Source of the DNA: Calliopsis andreniformis
Taxonomy: Eukaryota; Arthropoda; Insecta; Hymenoptera; Andrenidae
Length of the DNA: 64,000 bases
Direction: 5' to 3'
NCBI RefSeq assembly: GCF_051401765.1
Contig: NC_135071.1
Span: 14,920,961-14,984,960 of the forward strand
In this document: in pieces, positions 12,380 through 25,235 of the stretch
Layout: each line of letters starts with the position of its first letter
Numbering within the stretch: the stretch's first letter is position 1
Made by a program: the position numbers and the translations under genes
The notes under the pieces: generated by a model
Told to the model about the DNA's origin: nothing
Seen by the model: the letters and a program-made list of their open reading frames with translations, nothing else
Database searches by the model: none

Positions 12380-15300
12380 TCGAGCGACCGAGTCGAAGGC
12401 AAGGTTTCGTCAAACGATGGGCAACCGCGTGCAGCGGTTAGGTGTTGCCGCTTTCGCTATCTGGGCCAATGGGTCACAAAGTTTCCCGCGCACTCGCGTG
12501 CGAACGCACCTCCGCATTTCCTTGCCGCTCTCGTCCTCGTACTTTTTTTTTCCACATCACTGTTCCAGCGAATCGATCCCATTCGAGCTCGGTACTCTTC
12601 ACCGCGATTGCTTCCTTCCTTCTCTATTTTGTCTCTAATCGATGCCTGCATGGGTAATCGATGGTACGGTACTTTGATCAGCGATAAAGAGTAACGCCCG
12701 CTTTACTCTCTTCTCAGACGATTTTTAGAGACTCTAGGATCCAGATTTTCATAAAATCCAACTTAGTCTTCTGGTGTTCTAGCTACTGAACTGTGGTAAA
12801 TGAAAACTGTTAAACACAGGAAGACTACATTCACTTTTAGGGGAGTCTGAGATTTAGTGTCTTTAAAACTCGAGCCAAATACTGTTTGAGAGAAGAGAAA
12901 GGATTATTGTTCTTCATCAATGATTTTTATTGTTGATTACCTACTAAAGTGTTGTCTTTGATGGATTCGTTAATTGAGAGACTGACGTTTATTAGAATTT
13001 GGATATTTATTAGATGTGAAAGTTACTTCGATGATTCTTTATGTGTCTTCGCGTGTCTTTAATATTTTCTCCTATTAGAGTTGTTTTAAAAAATATTATA
13101 TTTCTGTTTACATAACTTTATAACTTTACAATTGTAAAAGTCTCGCCAGGAAGGCTCTGGTTAGTCAAAATATTTTCTTTAACTCTGCCTGCTGCTTTAA
13201 ATTAAGATCTCCGCGACGCGCATCGCGATTGACGCGCGACGCTCATGGAGACATTAGTTTAGCGTAAAACATGAGGATATTTATATTCTCAATGCCGAAT
13301 GTACTTGTATTCTTAAGTACGAATCGTTGCTGTTGTCGATGTGTCGCTTCCTGTTGCTTGTGTAACAGTTACGCTTGAATATAAAAGACGTGGAAATGAA
13401 CGCGCGTGCATATAAAAAAGCTGTGGATAAGCTGGTAAACTCAATTATCATAGTTTACTTCTTTGAATGAAAATGGAAATCGACAGATCACTATATGCCG
13501 CTGACTCAATTTAGATGCTAAACTCTGACCACCGTCACTAATTTTCATTAATCCTCATCTATTATATCTACATTTCTAAGTGCCTAGATGACCTTCTTGC
13601 CATCTTGAAATTTCGATCTAACTAGATCTTCTGCTGGGTCTGATGAAATTTAGGTAGAAGTACTATTATAGTGTCTTCCTTCTAAATAATGTTTTAAAAC
13701 CACTCTCGCCACCAATTTTTTCTCAAATTTTAACCCTCTGGTACCCCTTCCAAGTATCACAAGGATCCATAAAAATTCACCAGAATCCATCACAAAGCCT
13801 CGCTAGGGACTTCAGCTATCTTAGAACTCCTGAAAGTATTCTCCAAAATCGCTCCATCCTCTTCAAGATCTAGTTTTCCCCATCCTTCGTTCTGATCGTC
13901 GTCACAGTAGCAATAATTTGTTGAAAGCAGTGCACTGATTCTAAGAATCAGAAAAGAGAGCACGGAGAGTCTTCTAGTTGCCTAAGAGTCGGCGTGCTTT
14001 TCCAGTCGGTTGCCTCATCGTCATCGCTGGCAACCGGTTGCCCTATCAACGTCGATGAGACCCGCAGGAAGTCGATTGCTCGTCTCCTTAGCTAATTGCC
14101 AGACTTCCATCGGTGTTACGTCGTTGTGCTCGTTTTCGTTGCATAACCGAAGGAGAGCGGTCTTTGACCGACACGCGTTCCAAATATGCACAGTCGCTAC
14201 TTCATTCTTTCCTCCAGTAAAACTAGTAGAAAAAATCAAATCTGGTAGATACTAAGTTTCTTTGGTTGTAGAGCAAATATACGTTAGTCGAGTAATTGTA
14301 TATTTCTATTTTTGAGGTATTGATATTTATCTTGAATCTTATTTCTGGACATATTATGAATTTGCTATTTTTTATAAGCTAATTATTAATTGTTTAATTT
14401 AAAAAATCCTTTAATTCAGTATGCTTTTATTAAAAACCTGAGCTCTGCTTTGCAGACTTCAATTGTGTCATAAAATCAATTTTTGAAACATGTCACTTAT
14501 CTTCGGTATCTATCATTTTGTCTGAGATCCATAGATTTATAAAAACAATTGAAAACGATATTTTTCACAATACATTAAAACTGTATCAACTTCTCTACTA
14601 TAAACTATTCTACACTAATGGTCACTACGTCAGACATTAAACTTGTTCGATTTAAAAACTTGACGATATTACGTCTACTTTCTGTATGGAAATTGTCTTC
14701 TGAATTGTTTTACTGTATCCACCATAAACCTCATTTTCCACCTAACACCTAATTTTCTCATTCTCTAACACCTCAGATCATCGCTAAAGTACCGCAATAA
14801 AGTCCCTCCAGAGCGTCGGGGAAAGACCCTAAGGATCATAAAAGTTTCAAAGTCACCCAGATGGGGCACGAAGATAATGGTCTGGGTCTAAGGTTCACGG
14901 TTCAGATCGACCCGCTGGACCTCGAATTAGAGCCTGTGGAATATTCACGGCGCGAAACGGGAGAAGGGTGCCGGTGTTTTTAATCCTTTATCGTCATCGG
15001 CCTGGCCTGGATACGGTCCGCGGCGACCCACATTTCTCGGCACGATGCGCGGCGTAATGTGGAGCAAAGGTGAGACCCCTTTTAGAGAGCAGTCTCGTCG
15101 GAGAGTCACGAGAACGACGGTTCCCTTGTACAGGCATTACCGTTAAGATACGCATCGATAAGCTGCCTCCAGCCACCGTCCCATTCAGAAGATCGACGGC
15201 CCACGAACCGCTGCCTGGCTATTTTTGGCTCCGCCATCTTCCTCTTTCGTGAATCGGCTCCGCGATAAGCGATTGGGGGATTCTGAAACGGGACTCCTTT

Positions 15301-15610
15301 CGACTTTACACTTTGCACTGGTTCCTGTGGTCCCTGCATAGGTGCTTCTCTCTGGAGACTTTCGATCTAGATTCCTGGGATTCCTTTGGACTGTACAGAA
15401 GTCCCTCTTCTCACACTTTTGTTCAGGAGTCATCACCTCCTAACTGTATCGATGGTCCTCTTACGTGAACCTAGACTCTAGAATCGTATTTCAAGGTATC
15501 TGTGATAAAGAATATATTGACGGTCCAGATGTCTTGATTAGACCCATCTGATCCACTTAGTGTCAGAATTCGATGATAAATCTTCAGACTGTGGGATGGA
15601 GGTCGATTAG
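12380..15610. other. No gene seen
   Basis: Long intergenic or intronic stretch with modest CpG-rich patches at 12,400-12,660, 13,990-14,250 and 14,880-15,330. Open frames in these patches are short and overlap on both strands. No element or RNA gene was recognised. Confidence 0.45.
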
Positions 15611-15619
15611 GTCTGTTCT

Positions 15620-16463
15620 CGAGGAAGCGAGGGTTTAAGAGGAACTGAGGTTTCATGAAGAATATAGGTTTTAAATAGAACCGAGGTTTCAGGAGGAACT
15701 GAGGTTTCAGAAGGAACCGAAGTTTCAGGAGAAACCGAGATTTCACGAGGAACTAAGGTTTCAAATGGAACTGAGGTTTCATGAGGAACCTAGGTTTCAA
15801 AAGGAACCGAGGTTTCTCGAGGAATCGATGATTCAACAGGGAATCCAGGTTTCAAGAGGAACCTAGGTTTCAAATGGAACTGAGGCTTCACGAGGGACCT
15901 AGGTTTCAAAAGGAACCGAGGTTTCTCGAGGAATCGAGGTTTCAAGAGGAACCTAGGTTTCAAAAGGAATCGAGGTTTCTCGAGGAATCGAGGTTTCAAA
16001 AGGAACCGAGGTTTCTCGAGGAATCGAAGTTTCAACAGGGAATCGAGGTTTCAAGAGGAACCGAGGTTTCACGAGGAATCGAAGTTTCAACAGGGAATCG
16101 AGGTTTTAAGAGGAACCTAGGTTTCAAATGGAACTGAGGTTTCACGAGGAATCGAGGTTTCAAAAGGAACCGAGGTTTCTCGAAGAATCGATGTTCCAAC
16201 AGAGAATCGAGGTTTCAAGAGGAACCTAGGTTTCACGAGGAATCGAAGTTTCAACAGGGAATCGAGGTTTTAAGAGGAACCTAGGTTTCAAAAGGAACCG
16301 AGGCTTCACGAGGGACCTAGGTTTCAAAAGGAACCGAGGTTTCTCGAGGAATCGAAGTTTCAACAGAGAATCGAGGTTTCAAGAGGAACCTAGGTTTGAC
16401 AAGGAACCTACCTTTCAAAAGGAACCGAGGTTCCACCAAGAACCAAGGTTTCCCGAGGAATTG
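15620..16463. repeat. 18-bp minisatellite, roughly 45 units
   Basis: Units follow the pattern GAGGTTTCAAGAGGAACC with frequent variants (GAGGTTTCTCGAGGAATC, TAGGTTTCAAAAGGAACC). Three adjacent variants form a loose 54-bp higher-order unit in the middle. Because 18 is a multiple of three, frames stay open: the minus strand reads as repeating RFLLKP or RFLEKP hexapeptides (15,471-15,746, 15,790-16,035, 16,317-16,511) and the plus strand as RFQKEP or RFLEES (15,874-16,137). Stops break every frame and no splice structure links them, so I regard it as noncoding satellite. Confidence 0.9.
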
Positions 16464-16469
16464 ATCGCG

Positions 16470-17015
16470 GAAAACGATATTACAGGGTATTGCGTAACAC
16501 CCAACTGGCAAACGACACCGTTAGACGAAAGATTGTCGGCCGTTGACTGACTTTACCGACCGAAATACCTGGAGCAGGCTTAGATTCGTGTGGGTGAACG
16601 GGTGACTTATCGATCAGGCAAGGGGATCGGTAATGAATCAGAACGAGTCGTGATCGCTAACGGTAAAATATACCCCGTTACGCTGGCCAGCAACAATACC
16701 GCCGAGATCGATCCGTAATTGCTCCGCTCGGACCCTCGCGGCGATCGATGACGATTCTCGATTCGCTGGCGAGTCGTGGGACTCTATGAACGAGGATCGA
16801 GGCTTCGGTGGTTCTGAGACTAGACTTGGGATCCAGTTCTAAAAGATGGATCTCTGCTTGGGGGTTGCGGCGATCGTGAGCCAGGGTCAGAGTTTTGGGA
16901 TGGGAAGAAGGTCAAGTTGCTGTGCTGGAGGTGACTCATTGGGTTTAAGTATGGAGTACCAGGATTTGGTGTACCAAGGTAGAATCAGTTAAAGTTCAGA
17001 TACATATTAAAGGCT
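16470..17015. other. No gene seen; CpG-rich then plain DNA
   Basis: The DNA after the minisatellite is moderately GC-rich to about 16,900 and carries no open frame of note. Confidence 0.4.
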
Positions 17016-17019
17016 CTGT

Positions 17020-17115
17020 GAAATTAAAAATTTGAAAATTTGAATATTTGAATGTTTGAATATTTGAATATTTGAAAATTTAAATATTTGAATATTTGAA
17101 ATTTAAAAAATGTAG
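17020..17115. repeat. TTTGAATA simple repeat tract
   Basis: About ten imperfect copies of the word ATTTGAAT or ATTTGAAA in tandem. Same texture as the tract at 629-905. Confidence 0.7.
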
Positions 17116-18040
17116 AAGTCTGAAGATTTCAAAATGGAGAAATAATATTGGGAGTTCTTGAACAATCCCAGGTTAGAATACTAAAAACTGAAGTAACTAC
17201 TCTAGAAGTATAATAAATTTACTGTTACTTAATCAGTATAAACTGCATTTGTGTAATAACATTACGATATATTCTTTGAGCGTTATTATTAGACCTCAGA
17301 GGGTATTACAAAACAGAATTCTTATCAAGGAAGCATTAAACACTAAAATGAACACATTCACAGTCCTTTGACCCATATGTAAGTCAGTGCAATTCCAATA
17401 ATAATTTCTCACGATATTTCCCTCAGATAGTCATCGAATATTTAACAAAAAAATGTAGAGCTTTTGTTAGCGTTAGCCTATAACAAGTAACATATAATAA
17501 AATGTTCAATAATTTTACGAAACTTTGAATCGCTTTTCTAAATATAAGAACGAAACGATACATTTTTAGTAGCCTCTGAATATATCAAGCTTGCCCTAAA
17601 TCGAGTATAAACCCAGACCAATAAATATAAAACCCGTGATCAAATGGTTCATCTCGCCCCAAAGATAGCTACAAGAAAACACATCTTTCGTCCCCGAAAA
17701 GACGAAGAGCGATGGCTCCCGCGAGCACTCGCTCGCAAATTGTGCAACGTGGCTGTAATCAGCGTAGCAAGAATAACGAATGTCTTTGAAATAAACTGCA
17801 GAAGGCTGGGAGGCCTAGACACAGATGGGCAACGTCCGTGTGATGCAAATAGCCAACGATTTCGTAATACAGTATTAATTGACGTTGCCGCGTACCATCG
17901 CGTATTACGTAAATCAGCGAGTTTCAGCTGCCAGCCGATCTGATCGGCCGATACCGCGAATTCGCAACCGCCACCTGTCCACCCCTCGCCGCGTTTTCAC
18001 CCCAGAATTGTGTAACCAACCACCTGAGAAAACTGTTCTC
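17116..18040. other. No gene seen
   Basis: AT-rich to about 17,640, then a 300-base mixed stretch with one plus-strand open frame of 99 codons (17,644-17,943). That frame has no recognisable domain or splice site. A TTACGTAA palindrome lies at 17,905. Confidence 0.4.
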
Positions 18041-18046
18041 GCTTAA

Positions 18047-18470
18047 GCCTTGTTCAGATTAGTCAAGTTACTGGAATACAAGCAGCTAGAATGCAAGTGA
18101 TCTGAAGCAATTTGACCAATGTGAATCTGCTATTTTACTTGGCTTGAAACATCCCATTAAGTTTCTATGTCATCTAGCTACGTTCAGATCAAACCCTGAT
18201 TTTTAAAATTATTTTTCTAGAGCTGGAATTTTTAGAGATCTACTCCACGAGATAGAATTACTCAGAAGTATATTATAGAATACTCACACAAAAAAAACTA
18301 AATTCTATATTTAATCAAAACCTATGGACATGTAAATTGCAAAACTGAATTTTTTAAAAATTCTAGAGGGCATAAAAGAGCTTCAGAACAACAGCTTCTT
18401 AATCCTGGTTCAGATTCAAAAGAATCCAAGTGGCTTGAATTGAAGTAACTTGACTAATCTGAATGAGACT
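18047..18470. mobile_element. 424-bp MITE with TTAA flanks
   Basis: The left terminus contains TTCAGATTAGTCAAGTTACT, and the right terminus carries its reverse complement, AGTAACTTGACTAATCTGAA. TTAA lies just outside both ends (18,043-18,046 and 18,471-18,474). The GTTYAGATTAG word in the terminus resembles that of the 11,573 element, so the two may be related. There is no coding capacity. Confidence 0.65.
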
Positions 18471-18479
18471 TTAATAAAC

Positions 18480-19855
18480 GAGCGAGCGTTCGACGGTTCA
18501 AAGGCTCGGGTTCTGACGATGAGCTTAATGAAATTTCCACTCGGATAATTTGGAAGCATTCACCCCGACGTGAGCGAACTCGACGCGATTCGGTCGATAT
18601 CCTTAAAGTATCGTGCTTGAATCGAATTAAAGCGAGAGGGCTGATTCCTCTGATCCTTTGTTTATCGATCGAAGTCTGCGTACGCATTCGAGCGCATAAA
18701 TAAATGATTGCACGTTCGATATCCATATTCTGAATATTTCATCGCGGGAACGCATTTGTAATCGCCACCGATGGGAATCCCTTGCGTAACTGCTGATTGA
18801 ATGGGGATAATTTTGCATAAATAGAGAGACGGTAGTTGGCGGCAGGCGGAGCAATTGCCTTCGTGAGTAGAAGGACGTGTCGTTATGATAACGGTCTTGG
18901 GAGCGCTAATGGAGCCTGTACTCGGTATAATCTCGCGATTTATTGCGCATAATGGCATTCAGAAGCTGGAAAACATGTAGTCGAGATCGGTTCGTGAATT
19001 GATTATTCGATTTTTGTCTTGTTGGGTGAAAAAGTGGAGGGAAATGTGGGAATGGTTTGGAGAAATGAGGGGAACAGGGACGAGACTATAGCGAATAGAG
19101 ACTGTCGGATGGATGGTCAGATAATTCTTGCACCTAGTGATCGAGGTCTTCTTACTAATAGTATGTTAATTTTTGTATTATAATCACCTTTGAATTACAT
19201 TCAATAATTCATAGCTATGCATACTACGTTAAATTCCCTGGAAATTTTATCATTATGCAGAGTGACTCTAACATCGAATAAAATTATTTTTTCTCCATTT
19301 TTATTGTCATTTTATAGTGTGCAACTTCTATCTATTAGCTTTTGCTACAATTTTTTGCATACTGTTACTCGTAATCATGTAAATTTCTGTTATTTATAGT
19401 TATGTAAGAATTGCTACGCCTCTACGAGTGACAAGCTACTGAAAGTATTAAAATAGAATATTCCTATGTTAGAAAATACAAATTTACCATATTCTGGTAT
19501 CACCAGATTACAGTACTTACATCAATCTAACTTTCAGTGTTCAATATAAAACTTTAAAAAATCAGATGGCAGATTAAAATAGAAACCTTAGACGTTCAAT
19601 CTAACTACTTAAACAACATTCCGTCTAATAACATTTATGTCTATTTTTATTCTAAAGTATCCACAAAAAAAGTTTCATTGTCTAAGACGTATTATCTTTT
19701 ACTTAATCATTCATGTTCATAAAATTAGGTTTCTTTAACGAAATGGAATGCTTTATGGTATTATTACAATATTAAAGAAGAAATTGACTCTCAACACAAT
19801 GTTGTGTACGAAATAACTAAGATGCTCGCATAACCTCGCGATCATTTATTAGCCC
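18480..19855. other. No gene seen
   Basis: A patch open in several minus-strand frames (18,454-18,958) followed by AT-rich DNA. No supportable gene. Confidence 0.45.
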
Positions 19856-19859
19856 ACTC

Positions 19860-20560
19860 TTTCCTACTCCTCTCCTCAACTTTCCCCTCGAGGAGGGTGC
19901 GCAGAAGTCTCCCCAATAAGCAAAACGAGGGCTCCCCTTTCCCGAAGAAGCGACGTCGACATAATTCCAGGCGAAACAGGCCCGTCCGCGGCGTTTCTCA
20001 GCCGTCGTCCTCTCGACGGCGCATTTGCTCGTAGTAGATCATCAGAATCCAGCCCGTCCGTCTCGCCGCGGGCCTCGTCATCGCGCCTGGCTCGCGGCGA
20101 CGCGGTTTGAGGCGCGTAACGCGGTATCTGGAGCGCGGCTGGGCAAAAACCGCCGCGAAACGGAAGAAAAAGGGCGGCGGAGGGTAAAAATAATGTTTCG
20201 CGAACGTCATTAACTGGCGACGAAAATAAAGGGACGTCTGACGGGGCAGAGGGGCGAGGCTCTCAGAGACGCGACGGACGGACGGGATAAATCACGACAG
20301 CTTTGGTCGCTGAGTCGCGAGCAGCCAGACAAAAATCGTAAAAGAGTAGCGGAGGACCAGCCAGACGCCCACGGGATACGTCGAGCCCTCGCGGAGTCTC
20401 TTTTCCACCGATTCCAGGCCTTTGTCTTGCGCGGGCAACCCTCCTCGATCGACCACGCCGCGCGATAAATAAGCTCCGCGACACCCTTGACCCTTCACCT
20501 TTCGCCGAGTCGCTGGTTTCGGGGTGGACCTCTGGTTATTCAATCGTCGCTGGCTGGTTT
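19860..20560. other. CpG-rich island
   Basis: One of the longest GC-rich blocks in the window. Overlapping open frames occur on both strands, including a 174-codon minus-strand frame that runs on to 20,816. Peptides are Arg/Ser/Pro-rich without domain features. It could mark a promoter, but no transcript structure can be built. Confidence 0.4.
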
Positions 20561-22470
20561 TTCTGCCGCTTTTTTGCCACCCTTTGAGGGAATCGAGGGA
20601 TGGGGGACACTTGCGACGTCTGGAGGACTCTGATGAGTTTGGCAAGGTTACCTGTTTCTGGTGGAAGGTTTCAGGGGAGGATGACTTCTGAACTGAGTTC
20701 AGATGGCGATTTGGAGGTATGTAATCTGGGAATATGGGGGTAAAGAATGAAGTAGAGGTGAGAGTGGAGGTCAGACTTTGGGGTAACAGGACATCCACTT
20801 CTCTCATATTAAGCAAGAGTCTTAAGTGGATTTAAGTAGAGTAGATTTTTGTAGAATCTGTTGTAGACTTTTGTAGAATTAATAAAGGTGGCTTGACTAC
20901 AGTAGGAGCAGCTTTATTAAAGTCGATTCTTACTCATTCCATGAAACTAGGACCTGTTACAGTATTTCTGTAAATTTTACAACAGATTGCAATAACTTCA
21001 GCGTAACATTCTTTTCTGTGTATTATTATTGTGTACAAGTAACATTATGATATCTCACACAACAAATATTAAAAATGAGCTAGTATCTATATCCCGTGAT
21101 CCCACCATAGTTAAAGGTTAAACAGACATCAATAAACTGATAATTTTCTCAATATTCAAGGATCCTCAGAAAAGTGTCTCAATGTCTATTAAATTATACA
21201 GTTTTTCTAATTCAATTTTCCAATTTACTGAACTTCACTTTTCTCCCTCGTGATCACGTTCCCCCTGAACTCATCAACAAGGCATTAAATTGTTGATCTC
21301 CCGACCTCCAAGACCCCATGCACACCTAGCCACAGACCTAATCTCACGAGATTCAGCGTCTTGTAGTGGTAGTACGCAGATCACGCGACTTGCGTAAAGA
21401 TCTCGCACGAAGTGGCCTCCTCCTAGCAAGGTCTCCTCGTGATTATGCTTATCCATCGCGCTTACATCACGCTAAATGCCTACACTTTGCACGCCCCTAT
21501 CGACGACACGATTTAAACATAGTCTCCTGGAGCCTCGTACGATTTTTCTTCACCATCGGTGACGTAAGTTAGTTTTTTAGTTCCAGATCAGTTAAGAGTA
21601 AGAAACATAATTTTCTTAACATATTCACGAAAAAATTAACCAAACCCAAACAAGCTTTCCTTATTCAAACAGATCTATGTATCAACTTCAATCTGGTATT
21701 GTAAGAAATGCGAAAATAATAATAATTAAGTTATAAAACATATAAAGGGAGCAATACTTGATCACTTAAACTGTGTCTCACTACCAGCTATTAAATTTCA
21801 TGTATAAATATCAAGATAGGTAAGAATTATTTACTAATTTTTCTGAGCAAAGTTTTATCAAAATAAATTTCATATACACTAATTGGGTTCTGGGCTCTAA
21901 TTAGACTAATTGGGCTCTCAAATTTTTGACTTCTAATTAGGTTATTTCGTGTACAGAATTGGGTTCTGATCAGCAACAGGCTTCTTCGTGATGAGTCCTG
22001 TTCTTTTGAGAAGAAGTTTGTCAATGTTTCGCAAGCATTGCAGCTTGTTTCATCAAGGATTGAAATGAGAGACTGATACAGTATCAGAGCATCAGGGTAT
22101 TCTTGCACTTGTCTCCTGTCGCGCGTAGCCGAAGGGTCGTGACTATTTTTGGGGGCTTTTATTTCTGTCGCGAGGGAGTACCAGCTCATTTCTTTTCGCC
22201 AGTCGTTGCCTTTTTCTTCCCCCTTTTTCTGTGCCCCGACAAGGTATATTTCCAAGCGAAAAGCGCTCGCTGATCCTGCGTCTCGACGCCGTGTCGAGTG
22301 AAAGCTGGCAGCCTTGATTTAATAACAAAGGTTGCGGCTGGCGAGACGTAGAGTAATAGCTACTCTGATAATCGTTTAGTTGCACATTTGTTTCGTGCAG
22401 CTGGGAGATGGAGCTCTAATTATTTTCTCGGGAATTTGGGTTTCCAGTCGAGTTAACATTCTTCAACATT
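20561..22470. other. No gene seen
   Basis: Ordinary DNA. A 142-codon minus-strand frame (21,827-22,255) lacks family features. A GTAAGT at 21,564 follows a short plus-strand frame but no matching acceptor is evident. Confidence 0.4.
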
Positions 22471-22765
22471 TAATCATTTAGACTTTAGATGTTCGCAAGC
22501 TTGAAACTTTGAACATACAACAATTTGAATCTTTCCCAAAGCTTCGAAATTCGAGCTTCACTTTTTTATAGCTATCCAAACAGGCTTAAGTTCTCAGATT
22601 TTCCTATGTTCAAAGCTTCAAATGTTCATTTTACTCTATGTATTGGGATATAGGAAAGTCAGACGTCAGAATCTTACATTATTATACTACTGTAATTTTT
22701 GAAGCATTGAAACAGTTCAGTATTTGAAGATTTAAAAGCTTGTAATCACAAGAATTAGAAAACTT
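22471..22765. repeat. Degenerate TTCAAA-type tract
   Basis: Words such as CTTGAAACTTTGAA, GCTTCGAAATTC and GCTTCAAATG recur irregularly. It belongs to the same low-complexity class as 629-905, with weaker periodicity. Confidence 0.4.
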
Positions 22766-22919
22766 AGAAATCTATTAACCCTCTATATTTAAATCTCTCA
22801 GTTCTATTAATACTCAAGAAACCAACAGAACAAAAAGAAGTGTATCAACCAAAAAAGTACAGATTAATATTCTAGGATAAATCTAGTAATATCCTGGAAC
22901 TAAAAAAAATCTTCACGAA

Positions 22920-23620
22920 ATTCTTCTTCCTGCTCCCTGAAGAACCTTGTCTCCCCCCTATTTAAAATTTTCCCTTTCAAACATTCGCTCTACAGAAATA
23001 CCTAAAAAGGTCTCGTGGAGCCTGTTTAAGTGTCCAGTAGAAATTTCTAATCGATCGATCCTCCAGATGATGAATGCATATATCCTCCGACTTCAAGGAA
23101 GTTCCCCTCGTTTTTCCATCGACGATTTCGTCAAGTTTATCGGGAAGCTAGAGGCACGTTCGCGCGCCTCGGGCAAAAAACGTGATCGTTATACAACACG
23201 GGGTATTATACGACACGGGTTACGCAGCCTCTTCTCACGGGCGGCGATCGTATAAATAGGCCTGGAAATTAATTTCCCCCCGTCTGGGCACCGTCGACCT
23301 CCGCGGTTATCCGCGTTCCACTCCTTCGACGGCCAATCAATAAATCTTGTCGCGCTCGAAGATGTTGCCGACCTACGGCAACAATCGTTCCGCCGCGCGA
23401 TTCCTTCCGCTCTGCTACTTGAAACTCCACTCGCGTATTATGTCGTTGCAGCGTGTTGGCAGCCTTCGTAATAAAACTGCGCGATTATTAGACACTTGGA
23501 GGAATACACAGAAATCGGCCTCTAGTTGAGGAGAGATCGATCGATCGTGTTTAGTTAAGAATAGGGTTACAATGGGATTCTGAGCAAATTGTGTTCTTGT
23601 TTCCTCTGAGGGAGCGAGTT
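22920..23620. other. No gene seen; CpG-rich centre
   Basis: GC-rich centre at 23,110-23,530 with two short plus-strand frames (102 and 60 codons) of no recognisable type. Possible regulatory island. Confidence 0.35.
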
Positions 23621-23629
23621 TTAGGTTTT

Positions 23630-23960
23630 GAGTATTCGAATTTGGGAATATTCTGGTATTTAAATAGTTTAGTTTTATGAGGTTTGAATATCTTCATTTG
23701 GTGGGTTACTAATGTTCAAATTTTTCGGGTTTCTAATATTCAGATTGTTAGGTTTGAAATATTCAAATATTTGAGGTTTCAGATATGCAACATACTAGCT
23801 GTTTTAATATGTCAGTGTTCTAATACGTATTTCCATAGTTATATTTCTTAATATTCCAATATTTAAATACTAGAATATTCTAGTATTCCAGTATTTCAAT
23901 CTTCCCAGTAGTACAATAATCAAATTTTCGACTATTCCATTAGCTAAAGTCTCAAATTCT
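23630..23960. repeat. Degenerate ATTCAAATATTTGAGG-type tract
   Basis: Irregular repetition of AATATTC, TATTTGA and TTCCAGTATT words over about 330 bases, AT-rich. Confidence 0.5.
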
Positions 23961-24469
23961 CAAAGTCCTTCAGTTTCTTGATACATTCCTTTATTTTTAT
24001 CCCCACTCGCTTGACTTATTTTAAACTCAAATACCATTACAGTTAACCACCTTTACTTTTAAGAATCAGAGTAATGTTCAGAATGAATAATAATTCTCAG
24101 AAAATACGAACCCCTATCTGAATAACACTGCCAGGTATCTTTACTGCACTGTCTCCAGAATAAACAGTCAAACTGCAGCACCTTCGAGGGATAGAACCCG
24201 TATCAAGTAGATCGATCGTAAAAACTCAGCGATCGCGGAAGGCAAAGGGGACACATATCGACGAGTTGTTAATAAATTAATCGCGTGGACAAGGCGGTTG
24301 TAAACGCCCGCGGGATTCAGAGGAATGCGAATTATCGAGGGAGACCGACGTAAATTACGATCAAGCTCGGTCCAGACAGAAAAAATCGACGGCCATGGGG
24401 ATTGGATCAGGACGAAGGACAGCTAGTCCACCGCGGTCCTTGGCGGCCGCCCTGATCGTTCCCTTTTTT

Positions 24470-25235
24470 AGTATCTTTTACTTTTGTATGAAAACCTTGC
24501 CTTCGATCTGGATCTCTAGATGGAGGGGTGATGAGCTGGGATCATGCAGTTTGGGACTCTGTAAATTTTAATGTAAGGAAGATTCAGGATTAGAAATTTA
24601 ATACCTCTTACTTTTGTATGAAAACCTTGCCTTCGATCTGGATCTCTAGATGGAGGGGTGATGAGCTGGGACCATGCAGTTTGGGACTCTGTAAATTTTA
24701 ATTTGAGGAAGATTCAGTATTAGAAGTTTAGTATCTTTTACTTTTGTATGAAAACCTTGCCTTCGATCTGGATCTCTAGATGGAGGGGTGATGAGCTGGG
24801 ACCATGCAGTTTGGGACTCTGTAAATTTTAATTTGAGGAAGATTCAGTATTAGAAGTTTAGTATCTTTTACTTTTGTATGAAAACCTTGCCTTCGATCTG
24901 GATCTCTAGATGGAGGGGTGATGAGCTGGGATCATGCAGTTTGGGACTCTGTAAATTTTAATTTGAGGAAGATTCAGGATTAGAAATTTAGTATCTCTTA
25001 CTTTTGTATGAAAACCTTGCCTTCGATCTGGATCTCTAGATGGAGGGGTGATGAGCTGGGATCATGCAGTTTGGGACTCTGTAAATTTTAATTTAAGGAA
25101 GATTCAGGATTAGAAATTTAGTATCTCTTACTTTTGTATGAAAACCTAGCCTTCGATCTGGATCGGTAAAGCAAGGGGTGATGAACTGGGATGATGTATT
25201 TTGGGACTTTGTGAATTCTAATTTGAGGAAGATTA
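24470..25235. repeat. 130-bp tandem array, six copies
   Basis: CTTTTGTATGAAAACC begins at 24,481, 24,611, 24,741, 24,871, 25,001 and 25,131, so the period is exactly 130 bp without indels. The first five units differ at only a handful of positions. The sixth diverges from its middle on (GGTAAAGCAAGG replaces CTCTAGATGGAGG). No open frame runs through the units. The high identity implies recent expansion or homogenisation. Confidence 0.95.

Noticed and set aside
15471..16511. RFLLKP and RFQKEP repeat proteins
   Set aside because: The open frames are forced by an 18-bp minisatellite and exist on both strands, with stops between segments and no splice structure.
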